Source: a bacterium (GTDB lineage: Bacteria; Patescibacteriota; Minisyncoccia; Phycocordibacterales; SBAW01). Taken from it: a DNA stretch of 29,071 bases. Of the stretch, positions 7,257 through 14,728 are shown piece by piece (positions within the stretch are counted from its first letter, which is position 1; the number at the start of each line of letters is the position of its first letter). Location of the stretch: contig JAUSIO010000046.1 of the NCBI GenBank assembly GCA_030647845.1, positions 1-29,071 on the forward strand, given 5' to 3'. The notes beneath the pieces were generated by a model. It searched no databases and had not been told where the DNA came from. It saw only the letters and a list, made by a program, of their open reading frames with translations. A program made the translations under genes and the position numbers.

Positions 7257-7613
7257 TTAAAGAAGTTCGAATACCCCTTCGACATATGTAGTATTGAGAC
7301 CCTTATAGGGTTCGGTAAAACCCCATTTGCCTGGCTCCTCTCCGCGTGAAGGTACAAACCCAATAGTATCTCTTTTGATTGCAGATGAGAGCTGACTGCT
7401 GATGATGAACAACACACCCGGCCATCCGGTATCGCCCGAATCAGCCCTAAGGCCTTCGATTCGTCCGATAAGGCGAGTTTCGCCTTGATCCCTCCGATAG
7501 GTGAACTCAAATATTCGCCCGAGACATTCTAATTCTTTTGGAAGTCCTGCTTCTTCTAACATGACTTCCATAGCCTTTTTGACTGATCTTTTCGCCATGG
7601 GAACTCCACGCAT
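7257..7613 (-). CDS. Hypothetical protein with a Shine-Dalgarno start
   Basis: I do not recognise this 118-residue protein. It starts with a basic helical segment (MAKRSVKKAMEVMLEEAG). A strand-rich section follows, containing RIFEFTYRRDQGETRLIGRI, and the end is WGFTEPYKGLNTTYVEGVFELL. There are no membrane segments. The start at 7613 is chosen because GGGAGGT lies 4 nt upstream, a clear ribosome-binding site that most genes in this window lack. A TTG at 7628 would add five residues. A TTGACA (7671-7666) with a TATAGT 15 nt further on would produce a leader of about 30 nt. Promoter and translation signals thus differ from the leaderless neighbours, which hints at foreign origin or different regulation. 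Confidence 0.6.
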   Translation of the reverse strand: MRGVPMAKRSVKKAMEVMLEEAGLPKELECLGRIFEFTYRRDQGETRLIGRIEGLRADSGDTGWPGVLFIISSQLSSAIKRDTIGFVPSRGEEPGKWGFTEPYKGLNTTYVEGVFELL

Positions 7614-7617
7614 AGCT

Positions 7618-7671
7618 ACCTCCCACAAATGCTGCCAAATATAGACTATATTAAAGATAGAATATTGTCAA
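7618..7671 (-). promoter_or_regulatory. Promoter and Shine-Dalgarno site of the 118-aa orphan
   Basis: On the minus strand: TTGACA at 7671-7666, TATAGT at 7650-7645 (short 15-nt spacer), then GGGAGGT at 7624-7618 immediately upstream of the ATG. This is the only strong Shine-Dalgarno sequence I see ahead of a gene here. Confidence 0.5.
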
Positions 7672-7697
7672 GTCTCGAAAAGACCTTCAAATAAGAC

Positions 7698-7709
7698 TAT
7701 AATCGAGCA
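7698..7709 (+). promoter_or_regulatory. pepA leaderless promoter
   Basis: A perfect TATAAT (7698-7703) ends exactly 6 nt before ATG 7710, so transcription should start on the start codon. It would drive the long pepA-to-gltX run. Confidence 0.6.
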
Positions 7710-9212
7710 ATGAAATTCAGCCCAACGGCGGAGAAGCGGTCGGTTAAAATAAGGTTTATTGAGGGGGCGGTTTCGCGGTATACGGATAAGGAGCTGCGGG
7801 TTGCAACAGGTCAAGGCGAAGACTTAAGGCAACACCTTCCAGGGCTAAGGAGTCGCCTTTTCAAACCGTCGCCTTTAACTCAACGGAAATTTATTTTGCT
7901 GATGCGGAAGGTTGTTGCGGTTGCAAAGCAAAACAAAATTCCTTCGATTGCGATTGATTTTAAGGATATTAAAAGTTTCGCGCCGAAAAGTTTTTCGGAC
8001 AACGAGGTTGGCAAAGTCGCCGCGACCGCGTTTGTGATGGCCGACTATGAGCACACCGCATACAAGACAAAACCGAAGGGCGGGTTTACAGAGGTTGAAG
8101 TTGTAGCAGTGCTGGGCACACCAAAGGAAGCAAAACCCTCCTCCGCACAAGGCTACGGGAGGGCAGGCGCGGTCAGTGGATTGAAACGAGGTCAGATTAT
8201 TGGAGAAGAAGTGAATACTTGTCGTGAGCTGTGTAACACGCCGGGTGGGGATATGACCCCCAAAATCCTCGCCCAAGCGGCTAAAAAGGCCGTCCAGGGC
8301 ACCAAAGCACGGGTTCGGGTGTTGGGGCGCAAAGAGATGCAAAAGCTCGGTATGGGTGCCGTTTTGGGCATGGCAAAGGGCTCTGCCGAGGAGCCGCAGT
8401 TTACTGTGGTTGAATATTGGGGTAAATCCGCAGGTTTAACCTACGGAACGCAGGTTAAACCTGCGGATAAGCCAGTAGTTTTAATCGGCAAAGGGGTTAC
8501 GTTTGACACCGGCGGGCTCAACATCAAAGGCGGCGACCATATGTACGAGATGCACATGGATATGTCCGGCGGGGCGGCGGTCATACATGCCGTGGCGCTC
8601 GCCGCAAAACTCAAACTCAAAACAAATGTTGTGGCGCTCGTACCTGCGGTCGAGAATGCGCCGGGGCAGGGCGCCGTGCGCCCGGGTGACATCTTGAAGT
8701 CGCTTTCGGGCAAAACAATAGAGGTGCTCAATACCGATGCCGAGGGTCGTGTGATTTTGGCCGATGCCCTAACCTACGCCAAGCGCTATAATCCCGCGTG
8801 TGTGGTTGACGTCGCGACGCTCACGGGTGCGGCGCTTGTAGCGCTTGGCGTGCAGTGCTCGGGATTGATGTCAAACGAACAAAAGTTCGAAGACGAGTTG
8901 CGTGCACTGGGCGAGGAAAGTGGCGACTATCTCTGGCCCTTCCCATTGTGGGAGGAGTACGAAGGCATGACAAAAGGCACCTTTGGCGATGTGCCCAACA
9001 TATCGACCGAGGGCAACAGCCGCGACGGCGGGGTTATTGCGGGCGGAATGTTCCTTTTACAATTTGCCAAAGAACTCAACTGCCCGTGGGCGCATATCGA
9101 CATGGCGCCGCGTATGACCGCCGCCCCAAACGAATTTCTCGCCAAAGGCGCCGCCGGCGCCCCGGTGCGTCTGCTTTTTGCACTTATCGAACACTATGCC
9201 AATCAGCGTTAA
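7710..9212 (+). CDS. pepA: Leucyl aminopeptidase, M17 family
   Basis: This is a cytosolic di-metal aminopeptidase that trims N-terminal residues from peptides. The 500 residues comprise the variable N-terminal domain and the conserved catalytic domain. The metal-binding signature NTDAEGR is at 341-347, and the GKGVTFDTGG segment at 260-269 supplies the active-site Lys and Asp ligands. MHMDMSGGAA, PAVENAPGQGAVRPGD and the terminal HIDMAPR-like segment complete the family. Two palindromic elements sit inside the frame. A decayed one covers about residues 35-50 (7813-7859). A 16-bp perfect stem, 8427-8467, adds SAGLTYGTQVKPAD just before the catalytic core. Neither disrupts the frame, and both fall in regions likely to tolerate insertions. 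It begins the pepA-scpA-scpB run; scpA starts inside its 3' end. Confidence 0.95.
   Translation: MKFSPTAEKRSVKIRFIEGAVSRYTDKELRVATGQGEDLRQHLPGLRSRLFKPSPLTQRKFILLMRKVVAVAKQNKIPSIAIDFKDIKSFAPKSFSDNEVGKVAATAFVMADYEHTAYKTKPKGGFTEVEVVAVLGTPKEAKPSSAQGYGRAGAVSGLKRGQIIGEEVNTCRELCNTPGGDMTPKILAQAAKKAVQGTKARVRVLGRKEMQKLGMGAVLGMAKGSAEEPQFTVVEYWGKSAGLTYGTQVKPADKPVVLIGKGVTFDTGGLNIKGGDHMYEMHMDMSGGAAVIHAVALAAKLKLKTNVVALVPAVENAPGQGAVRPGDILKSLSGKTIEVLNTDAEGRVILADALTYAKRYNPACVVDVATLTGAALVALGVQCSGLMSNEQKFEDELRALGEESGDYLWPFPLWEEYEGMTKGTFGDVPNISTEGNSRDGGVIAGGMFLLQFAKELNCPWAHIDMAPRMTAAPNEFLAKGAAGAPVRLLFALIEHYANQR
7813..7859. repeat. Palindromic element family A, decayed copy in pepA
   Basis: The arms are AAGGCGAAGACTT (7813-7825) and AAGGAGTCGCCTT (7847-7859). 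They differ by 2 and 1 bases from the arms of the intact copies at 18077 and 27473. The loop shares the AACACC...CCAGGGCT core. In frame it encodes GEDLRQHLPGLRSRLF, matching the peptide pattern of the other copies. Confidence 0.6.
8427..8467. repeat. Palindromic element family B inside pepA
   Basis: TCCGCAGGTTTAACCT (8427-8442) pairs perfectly over 16 bp with AGGTTAAACCTGCGGA (8452-8467) around a 9-nt loop. It is read in frame as part of PepA. The same CGCAGGTT/AACCTGCG arms recur at 28423-28439. Confidence 0.75.
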
Positions 9213-9924
9213 AACAGAAGTGTTCGAAGGGCCGCTCGATTTGTTGCTCGAGCTTATTGAGAAGCGGAAGTTTTTAATCAACGATATTTCGCTCGCGCAA
9301 GTGTGCGACGAATATATCGCACAGGTTAATGCGATGTACGAAATGCCCGTTGGGGAGACGGCGGAGTTTATATCGCTTGCGGCAACTTTGCTACTTATCA
9401 AATCGCGCTCACTCTTGCCAACACTCGAACTCTCGCCCGACGAGCACCGCGACATCAAAGAGCTCGAGTATCGGCTTGGGCTGTATCAAATTATTAAAGA
9501 CGCGGCACGCGGGCTTGGCAGTGCACCGAGTACTCTCTGGGGAGGCAACACGCCACCGCCCGAGCCATTGTTTTTGTTTGATGCGTCAATAACACTCTCC
9601 TCACTGCGCGCTTGCGCGCAGACACTGCTCGACGGCTTTCCGCAGTTACTCATGCTTCCAAACGTCAATGTCAAAAAAATTATCTCAATCGAGGAGGTGA
9701 TACAAACACTCGCCACGCGCATTTCCTCGGCCTTCCGCCTTTCGTTTAAAGAGTTTAGCGGCCACGGTAGCACTGCAAGCACCGAAGCAAAACACGGCGT
9801 CATTGTCAGTTTTTTGGCGCTTTTGGAGTTGGTTAAGCAAGGTATAATCAAGGCACAACAGGTCGAAGGCTTTGGCGATATCATGCTAGAGCAAGACTCT
9901 GTTTCGACCCCATCGTATGAATGA
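9196..9924 (+). CDS. scpA: Segregation and condensation protein A (ScpA kleisin)
   Basis: ScpA is the kleisin that bridges the SMC heads and binds ScpB in the bacterial condensin, which organises and segregates the chromosome. The N-terminal family signature is clear: VKTEVFEGPLDLLLELIEK, followed by ISLAQVCDEYIAQV and the EFISLAATLLLIKSRSLLP helix that contacts the SMC neck. The winged-helix C-terminus ends with VSFLALLELVKQGIIKAQQ. The 242-residue length is normal. ATG 9196 matches the usual family start and overlaps the pepA 3' end by 17 nt. A TTG at 9178 would add six residues. scpB overlaps its 3' end by 8 nt. A perfect GC-rich palindrome at 9604-9621 (8-bp arms, TT loop) lies in the frame. 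Confidence 0.94.
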   Translation: MPISVKTEVFEGPLDLLLELIEKRKFLINDISLAQVCDEYIAQVNAMYEMPVGETAEFISLAATLLLIKSRSLLPTLELSPDEHRDIKELEYRLGLYQIIKDAARGLGSAPSTLWGGNTPPPEPLFLFDASITLSSLRACAQTLLDGFPQLLMLPNVNVKKIISIEEVIQTLATRISSAFRLSFKEFSGHGSTASTEAKHGVIVSFLALLELVKQGIIKAQQVEGFGDIMLEQDSVSTPSYE

Positions 9925-10516
9925 TACACCCTTCGATATGACTCAGGACAAGCAACTTTTGGTACAAATAGAGGCACTCTTGTTTGTACTCGGCAGGCCA
10001 CTGTCGCGTAGCGAGCTAGCAGGTATGCTCGAGGTCGGGGTAGCACAAATTGAGGGAGCACTTTTGGCGCGGGTACCTGGTGGCATTGCGCTCGTTGACG
10101 ACGGAGTCGAGTTGGAATTGCGCACCGCGCCAGAAGCCGCGACCGTAATCGAAAAAGTACGCACCGAAGAATATGCCCGAGACATCGGCAGGGCAGGGCT
10201 TGAGGCGCTCGCTACGATTGTGTACCGTGGCCCACTTTCGCGGAGCGAAATTGATTTTATCCGCGGCGTTAACTCGTCACAAACTCTCCGTACACTGCTG
10301 ATGCGCGGGCTAGTACGCAAAAGTACAAATTCTAAAAGTAGAGCAACGCTCTACGAGCCAACAACAGAACTGCTTGCGGAGCTTGGCGCAACCCATCAGA
10401 GCGACCTGTCAGACTACGCAGAAGTGCGTAAAAAACTCACTACACTTGAGACCGCATATCGCCTGTCTGCGCAGGCAGGTTCAGCACAAAACGAAACATC
10501 GGTAGATACTCTATGA
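9917..10516 (+). CDS. scpB: Segregation and condensation protein B (ScpB)
   Basis: ScpB is the dimeric winged-helix partner of ScpA in the SMC-ScpAB complex. The 199 residues show the family signatures: IEALLFVLGRPLSRSELA at the start, GGIALVDDGVELELRTAPE, then AGLEALATIVYRGPLSRSEIDFIRGVNSSQTLRTLLMRGLV, the conserved second winged helix. ATG 9917 overlaps the scpA stop, indicating coupled translation that suits a fixed complex stoichiometry. The poorly conserved tail contains a palindrome (10462-10479) read as LSAQAG. The next gene begins at an ATGA overlap with the scpB stop. Confidence 0.94.
   Translation: MNDTPFDMTQDKQLLVQIEALLFVLGRPLSRSELAGMLEVGVAQIEGALLARVPGGIALVDDGVELELRTAPEAATVIEKVRTEEYARDIGRAGLEALATIVYRGPLSRSEIDFIRGVNSSQTLRTLLMRGLVRKSTNSKSRATLYEPTTELLAELGATHQSDLSDYAEVRKKLTTLETAYRLSAQAGSAQNETSVDTL
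10462..10479. repeat. Palindromic element family C in scpB
   Basis: CCTGTCTGC/GCAGGCAGG forms a 9-bp stem with one G-T pair. It is read in frame as L-S-A-Q-A-G near the ScpB C-terminus. Confidence 0.65.
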
Positions 10517-11442
10517 AGCTTCCTTCCTTCCCGCCTGGATATGTCTATATAGGGCTTTTTTTTGGGCTTACCCTTTTGGTGCTTGGTGGAGTGGGGTTAT
10601 TGATATTTTTATCTACCCATCCGCGTACTATACCAGCCGCGGTTGTGCTGTTTCCTGCAGCGCTCACGCTTGAGCCCGCGAGCCTCGAGGCACGTGCAGC
10701 GATTGTGTACGACCCCTCAAACAATCGAATATTGTTTACAAAAAACTCTAACCAGCAACTGCCGCTCGCATCACTCACCAAACTGATGGTCGCCGAAGTT
10801 GTGTTAGAAAAAAAATCGCCAGCCATGCTGGTCTCAATCACACCGGACGATCTACGGCCCGAAGGCGACTGGGGGCTCCGCGCCGGCGACATGGTATCTC
10901 TCGGCGACTTGCTCAAGTTTGGTCTGGTTGCCTCCTCCAATGATGCAATGGCTGCCGCAGCGCGGGCGTTGGGTAGCAACTATCTTGCGGACATGAATCT
11001 CGCCGCAGTAAACCTGGGGTTTACACAAACGTACTTCCTCAACCCGACGGGTCTGGACATCAACCAAACAATCTCCGGTGGCTACGGGTCGGCCTACGAC
11101 GTTGCGCGCCTTACCGCACTTTTTTATAAACGACACCCAGGGTTTTTCGAAGATACTAGTGCAGCCAGTGTATCTATACACGCCAGCGGGCGCCTGCTTA
11201 CCTCGCATGCAACAGCACTGCCACTGTTTGCAATCCCGGGTTTCGCCGGGGCAAAAACAGGGTACACTGACTTAGCGGGAGGCAACTTGGCGGTAGTGTT
11301 TGATGCAGAAGTTGGTCGCCCGCTTGTAGCAGTTGTCTTGGGCTCAACCGAAGAAGGCCGCTTTAGTGACATCAAAAAACTAATCACAGCCGCGCGCTTG
11401 CCTGCGCAGGCAGGTGCAGACGCCACCAGCACAACACCATGA
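10513..11442 (+). CDS. Serine-type D-Ala-D-Ala carboxypeptidase (PBP5/6-like, S11)
   Basis: This penicillin-binding protein removes the terminal D-Ala from peptidoglycan stem peptides. An N-terminal hydrophobic segment (about residues 12-34) anchors or exports the 309-residue protein. The S11 catalytic motifs are intact: SLTK at 87-90 with the nucleophile Ser and general-base Lys, SSN at 141-143, and KTG at 248-250. A C-terminal beta domain and amphipathic anchor, as in full-length PBP5, are absent, so the membrane hold is N-terminal. The gene overlaps scpB and mraY by 4 nt on each side (ATGA), placing it in the murein run. The tail includes a family C palindrome read as LPAQAG, after which a TDA/TS-rich end follows. 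Confidence 0.92.
   Translation: MKLPSFPPGYVYIGLFFGLTLLVLGGVGLLIFLSTHPRTIPAAVVLFPAALTLEPASLEARAAIVYDPSNNRILFTKNSNQQLPLASLTKLMVAEVVLEKKSPAMLVSITPDDLRPEGDWGLRAGDMVSLGDLLKFGLVASSNDAMAAAARALGSNYLADMNLAAVNLGFTQTYFLNPTGLDINQTISGGYGSAYDVARLTALFYKRHPGFFEDTSAASVSIHASGRLLTSHATALPLFAIPGFAGAKTGYTDLAGGNLAVVFDAEVGRPLVAVVLGSTEEGRFSDIKKLITAARLPAQAGADATSTTP
11397..11414. repeat. Palindromic element family C in the carboxypeptidase gene
   Basis: CTTGCCTGC/GCAGGCAGG gives a 9-bp stem with one wobble pair. It is read in frame as L-P-A-Q-A-G, 8 residues from the C-terminus, the same peptide as in scpB and ctpA. Confidence 0.65.
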
Positions 11443-12494
11443 ACACTATCGACACCATGCGCGTACTTATCCCCGCAACCGTCGCTTTTCTTGTCGGTGT
11501 CGGGATTACCCCGTTTCTGACGCATTTTTTGTATAAGCGCAAATTGTGGAAACAAAAAGCGGGGAAGATTGCTCTGGATGGAACCCCTGCCACAACGTTT
11601 AACCGCTTACACGAGAAGAGAGAGGTCGGCACGCCGCGCTTTGGCGGTGTGGTGGTGTGGGGTAGTGTACTCCTGACCGCGGCGCTCTTGTCTCTCCTTG
11701 CAAAAATATTTCCCGACCCTTTTTTGCCGCTTGCATTTATCAGCCGTAATCAAACCTGGGTCCCGCTCGCGGCGCTCGCCGCAGGTGCCATGGTTGGCCT
11801 CGTCGACGACCTGTTCGAAGTGCGGGGTAAGCGTGGCCTGCCACTGCGCCTGCGTCTTGGTATCGTCGCATTCATCTCTCTTTTAAGTGCGTGGTGGTTT
11901 TACGAAAAGCTCGGCGTTTCTTCTGTCTCGTTTCCATTTCTTTCCCAGCCGCTCCAGCTCGATTTGTGGTTTATTCCGTTTTTTTTGTTGGTTTCACTTT
12001 TTTTGTACGCCGGCGGCATCATCGACGGGATAGACGGTCTAGCCGGCGGTATATTTGCAACTATTTTTGCCGCCTACGCAGGGATTGCGCTCTTCCAAAA
12101 TCAAATGGACATCGCGGCACTCTCGGCTGCGATAGCGGGCGGGCTCCTGGCATTTTTGTGGTTTAACATTCCACCCGCGCGTTTTTATCTCTCCGAGACC
12201 GGAACGATGGGGCTCACGCTGGCGCTCGTCGGTATAGCCTTTTTGACCGACACGCTCGGGCACGGTCGCGGCGTGAGTGTGCTACCTATAATAGCCCTGC
12301 CACTCGTCGCAACCGTTTTGTCGGTTATGGTACAAGTAGCGGGCAAAAAAATATTTGGCAAAAAAATATTACTCATTGCGCCACTCCATCACCACTTCGA
12401 AGCACTTGGATGGCCGCCGTATAAAGTCACTATGCGCTATTGGGTGGTCGGTGTCCTCGCCGCGATTATTGGTATGACCTTTGCACTTTTGTGA
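11439..12494 (+). CDS. mraY: Phospho-N-acetylmuramoyl-pentapeptide-transferase (MraY)
   Basis: MraY transfers phospho-MurNAc-pentapeptide from UDP to undecaprenyl phosphate, making lipid I on the inner face of the membrane. The 351 residues contain about ten hydrophobic segments. The catalytic and Mg-binding region includes LVDDLFEVRGKRGL, and the nucleotide loop region contains GIIDGIDGLAGG. The HHHFEALGWPPYKVTMRYW motif near the C-terminus is characteristic of MraY rather than WecA. The start overlaps the upstream stop in an ATGA. The downstream ftsW start is a GTG overlapping this TGA. The UDP-MurNAc-pentapeptide ligases that feed MraY are not in this window. Confidence 0.93.
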   Translation: MNTIDTMRVLIPATVAFLVGVGITPFLTHFLYKRKLWKQKAGKIALDGTPATTFNRLHEKREVGTPRFGGVVVWGSVLLTAALLSLLAKIFPDPFLPLAFISRNQTWVPLAALAAGAMVGLVDDLFEVRGKRGLPLRLRLGIVAFISLLSAWWFYEKLGVSSVSFPFLSQPLQLDLWFIPFFLLVSLFLYAGGIIDGIDGLAGGIFATIFAAYAGIALFQNQMDIAALSAAIAGGLLAFLWFNIPPARFYLSETGTMGLTLALVGIAFLTDTLGHGRGVSVLPIIALPLVATVLSVMVQVAGKKIFGKKILLIAPLHHHFEALGWPPYKVTMRYWVVGVLAAIIGMTFALL

Positions 12495-13591
12495 AGAAGA
12501 GTGTCGACACACCGTTTTTGTTGTTGCTCTGCGCGCTCGTTGTATTTGGTCTGCTTATCTTTACCTCTGCGGCGTTGGGGCTGTTGGCACACCGGACTGG
12601 TGCAACTTTCAACTCTGTCGCATCGAGCCAGCTTTTGCTGGGGCTTGTGTGCGGCGGTGTTGCGTTGGTTTTTTTTTCTCGCGTTGACTACCGTATCTGG
12701 AAAAAATATACGCCGTACTTTTTTGCAGGCGCGATACTACTGTCACTGCTCACGTTTGTCCCCTATATAGGACTCTCACTCAAGGGTGCTTCGCGGTGGG
12801 TCAGTATCGGGGGGTTCTCGTTTCAACCCGAAGAGTTGCTCAAACTCGCGACAGTACTGTTTCTCTCGGCAATCTACGCTACCCGTTTTAAGTCGGTGCA
12901 CACCGTCAAAGGAGGTATCCTGCCCTTGGTGGCTGTCGCAGGGAGTGCCGCGCTTATCCTTATTCTCCAACCCAATACCGCAGGGGTCATTGTCATCGGG
13001 ATGGCTTCTGTCGCTATATTTTTTGCTGCAGGAGGCCGCTTTTTGCATATAGTGTTCTTGGGGCTATTGGGGGTCCTTGCCATCGGGATTGCCGCGTACG
13101 AACGCCCCCACGTTGCACAGCGTATTGAGACCTTTTTTAATCAGTCGGCCGACCCGCAAGGAGCAGGGTATCAAATCCAACAATCACTGATTGCGGTGGG
13201 CTCGGGTGGGCTCTCGGGGCGCGGGTTTGGTCAAAGTATCGAAAAGTTTTCCTATCTACCCGAGCCAATAGGTGACTCGATTTTTGCGGTCGCCGGGGAG
13301 GAGTTTGGTTTTGTCGGTAGCACAGCGCTTGTGTTGCTCTTTGCGGGGTTTGCAATGCTAGGGTTTCGCATTGCCGCCCGCGCTGCAGACCCCTTCGGCG
13401 GGCTGTTGGTTGTCGGGCTGGTGATACTCATTGTGGGGCAGTCGTTTTTTAATATGGCCTCGACGCTAGGATTGGTGCCCTTGGTCGGTGTCCCCTTGAT
13501 TTTTGTCTCCCATGGCGGCACCGCGCTGGCAGTCGCCCTTGCCGAGGCCGGTCTTATCTTGAGCGTTTCCCGCCGCATGAAATCGAGTTAA
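12491..13591 (+). CDS. ftsW: FtsW/RodA/SpoVE-family peptidoglycan polymerase (SEDS)
   Basis: SEDS proteins polymerise lipid II into glycan strands, working with a class B PBP at the septum (FtsW) or sidewall (RodA). About ten hydrophobic segments span the 366 residues. Family signatures are GASRWVSIGGFSFQPEELLKLA (the SEDS catalytic-loop region) and GLSGRGFGQSIEKFSYLPEPIGDSIFAVAGEEFGF. Location between mraY and murG favours FtsW over RodA. The start is GTG 12491, whose GTGA overlaps the mraY stop. The ATG at 12440 would place 17 unrelated residues ahead of the basic KKS segment and sits inside mraY. Confidence 0.93.
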   Translation: MKKSVDTPFLLLLCALVVFGLLIFTSAALGLLAHRTGATFNSVASSQLLLGLVCGGVALVFFSRVDYRIWKKYTPYFFAGAILLSLLTFVPYIGLSLKGASRWVSIGGFSFQPEELLKLATVLFLSAIYATRFKSVHTVKGGILPLVAVAGSAALILILQPNTAGVIVIGMASVAIFFAAGGRFLHIVFLGLLGVLAIGIAAYERPHVAQRIETFFNQSADPQGAGYQIQQSLIAVGSGGLSGRGFGQSIEKFSYLPEPIGDSIFAVAGEEFGFVGSTALVLLFAGFAMLGFRIAARAADPFGGLLVVGLVILIVGQSFFNMASTLGLVPLVGVPLIFVSHGGTALAVALAEAGLILSVSRRMKSS

Positions 13592-13600
13592 ACTAATACT

Positions 13601-14728
13601 ATGAAAATCCTTTTTACCGGCGGGGGGAGTGGCGGGCATTTTTACCCGATTATTGCCGTGGCCGAGGCAATACACGACATCGTCCGCGAAAAAAAGTTGC
13701 TCGAGCCATATCTATACTACGCGGCTCCCGAACCCTGGGACCGCAAACTGCTGGCCGCAAACGACATCACGTTTGTCCCCACCGCAGCGGGGAAGATGCG
13801 TCGTTATCTTTCGGTACTCAATTTTTTTGATTACTTCAAAACCGCATGGGGCGTGGGGCGCGCCATTGTGCATATCTTTTTTCTCTACCCGGACGTGGTT
13901 TTTGCTAAAGGCGGCTATGCGAGCTTCCCGACGCTCTTGGCTGCACGGCTCTTCCGCATCCCAACTGTAATACACGAGTCCGACGCGGTGCCCGGGCGCG
14001 TCAACCGATGGGCGGGGAAATTTGCTACAAAAGTAGCACTCTCATACCCAGAAGCGGCAGACTATTTCCCCAAAAATAAAGTTGCGTTTACCGGCAACCC
14101 GATACGCAAGGCAGTGCTCCTGCCCGCGCGCGAGGGTGCCTATGAATTTTTAAAACTAAATCCTGACATTCCGATTATTCTCGTTACCTGTGGCTCACAA
14201 GGGTCGATGGCGGTAAATGACGTTGTGCTCGCGGCACTGCCCGAGCTGGTAGAAAAATATCAAATTGTCCATCAAACTGGAGAGGCACATATCAAAGAGG
14301 TCGAAGGCCGCGCAAAAATAGCCCTCACTAGCTCATCGTATGCGGTTCGATATAAACCATTTGGCTACCTCAACGAGCTGGCAACTAGGATGAGCGCCGG
14401 CGTGGCACGTTTGGTGGTGGCACGGGCAGGTTCATCTATCTTCGAAATTGCCGCCTGGGGGTTGCCCTCTATCGTAATACCACTACCCGGGGCAGCCGAA
14501 GACCACCAGACCAAAAATGCTTTTGCCTACGCACGCTCGGGTGCCGCGGTCGTCATAGAGCAAAACAATCTTACCCCAGGTTTGCTTGTATCGGAGGTCA
14601 GCCGTATCCTCGACAACCACGACATCGCACGCGCGATGGCAACCGCGGCGCGCGGCTTTGCACGCGTCGACGCCGCGCGCGCCGTGGCCGAGGCACTACT
14701 CGATATCGCCCTCTCCCATGAATCCTAG
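13601..14728 (+). CDS. murG: UDP-GlcNAc--undecaprenyl-PP-MurNAc-pentapeptide GlcNAc transferase (MurG)
   Basis: MurG adds GlcNAc to lipid I to make lipid II, acting at the inner face of the membrane. The 375 residues form a GT-B fold. The N-terminal glycine-rich loop reads FTGGGSGGHFYPIIAVAEA. The mid-protein VVFAKGGYASFPTLLAARLFRIPTVIHESDAVPG is a MurG hallmark. The UDP-GlcNAc-binding half contains TCGSQGSMAVND and VVARAGSSIFEIAAWGLPSIVIPLPGAAEDHQTKNA. It follows ftsW by 9 bp. A TAAACT overlapping the ftsW stop ends 6 nt before the ATG, a possible internal leaderless promoter. Its last codons overlap gltX. Confidence 0.95.
   Translation: MKILFTGGGSGGHFYPIIAVAEAIHDIVREKKLLEPYLYYAAPEPWDRKLLAANDITFVPTAAGKMRRYLSVLNFFDYFKTAWGVGRAIVHIFFLYPDVVFAKGGYASFPTLLAARLFRIPTVIHESDAVPGRVNRWAGKFATKVALSYPEAADYFPKNKVAFTGNPIRKAVLLPAREGAYEFLKLNPDIPIILVTCGSQGSMAVNDVVLAALPELVEKYQIVHQTGEAHIKEVEGRAKIALTSSSYAVRYKPFGYLNELATRMSAGVARLVVARAGSSIFEIAAWGLPSIVIPLPGAAEDHQTKNAFAYARSGAAVVIEQNNLTPGLLVSEVSRILDNHDIARAMATAARGFARVDAARAVAEALLDIALSHES

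Noticed and set aside
9604..9621. CTGCGCGC-TT-GCGCGCAG palindrome in scpA as a family C member
   Set aside because: The core sequence differs from family C and no second copy is seen. Chance in GC-rich codons is plausible.
14586..14717. 44-residue extension of GluRS
   Set aside because: It lies in the murG coding region in another frame. The family starts right before PSPTG.
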